From Chloroflexota bacterium (GTDB lineage: Bacteria; Chloroflexota; Anaerolineae; UBA7937; JACPPX01), in NCBI GenBank assembly GCA_016190785.1, contig JACPPX010000050.1, positions 1-13,188 on the forward strand: DNA of 13,188 bases. The letters run 5' to 3'. Under the pieces are notes generated by a model. It saw only the letters and a program-made list of their open reading frames with translations, was not told the origin of the DNA and did no database searches. Shown here piece by piece: positions 12,234 through 13,188 of the stretch (within the stretch, counting starts at the first letter, position 1; every line of letters starts with the position of its first letter). A program made the position numbers and the translations under genes.

Positions 12234-13188
12234 CTATTTTGCCTTTTCTGCGGAGAGAGGAGAGTAGGCTACTCTCGCCCCCCGCAACTTTTCTACCATC
12301 TCGGGTAGGACGGAAAGAACCTGCTCCACCTCTTCTTCCGTATTTTCGGGTCCAAGAGTCAGCCGCAATGAGCCCACCGCCAACTCCGGTTCGAGACCCA
12401 TTGCCAATAGCACTGGCGAGGGCTCCAGCGACCCGGAGGTGCAGGCCGAGCCGCTGGAGGCGGCGATCCCCTCCAAATCCAGCCCCAGGAGCAGTCCTTC
12501 TCCGGTAATCCCGCTGAACACAAAAGAGGCATTATTGGGCAGCCGCTCCTGGGGGTGGCCGGTCAAGTACGCCCCCTCGATATTTTCCAGAACTCCCGAG
12601 ATCAAGCGGTCGCGGAGGGGGATAATCCGCTGAGTATCCTCCTCCCGATTTTTGGTGGCGATTTCTAAAGCCTTGGCCATCCCCACAATCCCCGGTACAT
12701 TCTCCGTCCCGGCGCGGCGGTTCTCCTCCTGGCTGCCCCCGGTCTGCATCGGCAGAAACTCGATGCCCTGCCGGACATAGAGCAGCCCCACACCCTTGGG
12801 GCCGAAGAATTTGTGAGCGGAGAGCGATACAAGATTCATGCCTAGCTCTTGCACATCCAGCGGTAAATGGCCGGGGGCCTGGACGGCATCGGTGTGGAAG
12901 GGGATGCCGTGCTCGTGGGCAATTCTCGAAATCTCGGCGAGGGGCTGTATCGTCCCCACTTCGTTCTGAGCATAGATGATGCTGATCAGGACGGTTTGGG
13001 GAGTGATGGCCGCCTGCACATCGCTTGGATCGACCATGCCATATTGGCCGACCGATAGGTAAGTCACATCGAAGCCGAAGTCATGCTCCAATTGGTGGGC
13101 GGTGTTGAGCACGGCTTTATGTTCCACCGCGGAGGTGATGATGTGTTTGCCTCGGCTCCGGTTGGCCAGGGCCACCCCGCGCATGGCC
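12234..13188 (-). CDS. Cysteine desulfurase (NifS/IscS family), 5' end outside the window
   Basis: This is a PLP-dependent aminotransferase-fold enzyme that takes sulfur from cysteine for Fe-S cluster, tRNA thiolation or cofactor synthesis. The visible part is about 317 residues; the frame continues past the window edge, and the first Met is internal because AMRGVA matches the mid-protein AIRGVA of the family. Numbering from that Met: IITSAVEHKAVL (His22), NEVGTIQPL (74-82), FHTDAVQ (96-102), SLSAHKFFGPKG (PLP Lys125) and SSGSACTSGSLEPS (catalytic Cys248). The His-Lys-Cys spacing fits IscS, so about 80 N-terminal residues are missing. The C-terminus (EKLRGARVAYSPLSAEKAK) is complete. Confidence 0.95.
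   Translation of the reverse strand, partial: AMRGVALANRSRGKHIITSAVEHKAVLNTAHQLEHDFGFDVTYLSVGQYGMVDPSDVQAAITPQTVLISIIYAQNEVGTIQPLAEISRIAHEHGIPFHTDAVQAPGHLPLDVQELGMNLVSLSAHKFFGPKGVGLLYVRQGIEFLPMQTGGSQEENRRAGTENVPGIVGMAKALEIATKNREEDTQRIIPLRDRLISGVLENIEGAYLTGHPQERLPNNASFVFSGITGEGLLLGLDLEGIAASSGSACTSGSLEPSPVLLAMGLEPELAVGSLRLTLGPENTEEEVEQVLSVLPEMVEKLRGARVAYSPLSAEKAK

Noticed and set aside
1..13188. CRISPR arrays, transposons, attachment sites or prophage genes.
   Set aside because: I found no direct repeats with regular spacing, no transposase or integrase motifs and no terminal inverted repeats flanking genes.

Overview
This 13.2 kb window is a compact bacterial chromosome segment. Most genes look above 60% GC in the stretches I counted, and intergenic gaps are short. 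Gene content points to Chloroflexota or a similar deep-branching, possibly thermophilic lineage: a small lipoprotein of a type I associate with Chloroflexota, a CxxxY-type CcmE, an AmmeMemoRadiSam radical SAM enzyme, a membrane ClpP-class protease, and a calcium-loop subtilase. The phylum is an inference from recollection, not a search. I see no rRNA, tRNA, CRISPR array, IS element or phage gene.

Left third, + strand (1-4093): a promoter and a secreted PEBP-family lipoprotein end at a hairpin (814-839). Carbamate kinase (arcC) follows, then three closely spaced genes: an unrecognised 183-aa protein with a helix-hairpin-helix-like segment, a 195-aa ATP-dependent DNA ligase core that stops right after nucleotidyltransferase motif V with no OB-fold, and an unrecognised 168-aa protein whose frame stays open for 25 codons past its stop. 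A small lipoprotein with a strong terminator closes the block. The HhH-like/ligase/orphan trio is the most unusual part and could be a small DNA-repair cassette.

Middle, - strand (4092-6803): part of a System I cytochrome c maturation operon, ccmE-ccmF-(short ccmI-like). CcmE carries Cys-x3-Tyr instead of the usual His-x3-Tyr heme-attachment site. ccmE and ccmF overlap by GTGA. No ccmH gene is present here.

Across a divergent 287-bp intergenic region lies an AmmeMemoRadiSam radical SAM enzyme on the + strand (7091-8155). It converges on a secreted subtilisin-like protease on the - strand (8222-9661), and the two share a bidirectional terminator.

Right part: a strong promoter (9734-9763) drives a probable + strand operon of a membrane-anchored SppA/ClpP-class protease, a DUF2269-like four-helix membrane protein and a membrane-anchored dienelactone-hydrolase-like alpha/beta hydrolase. 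It converges, with a 5-bp gap, on a NifS/IscS-type cysteine desulfurase cut by the window edge.
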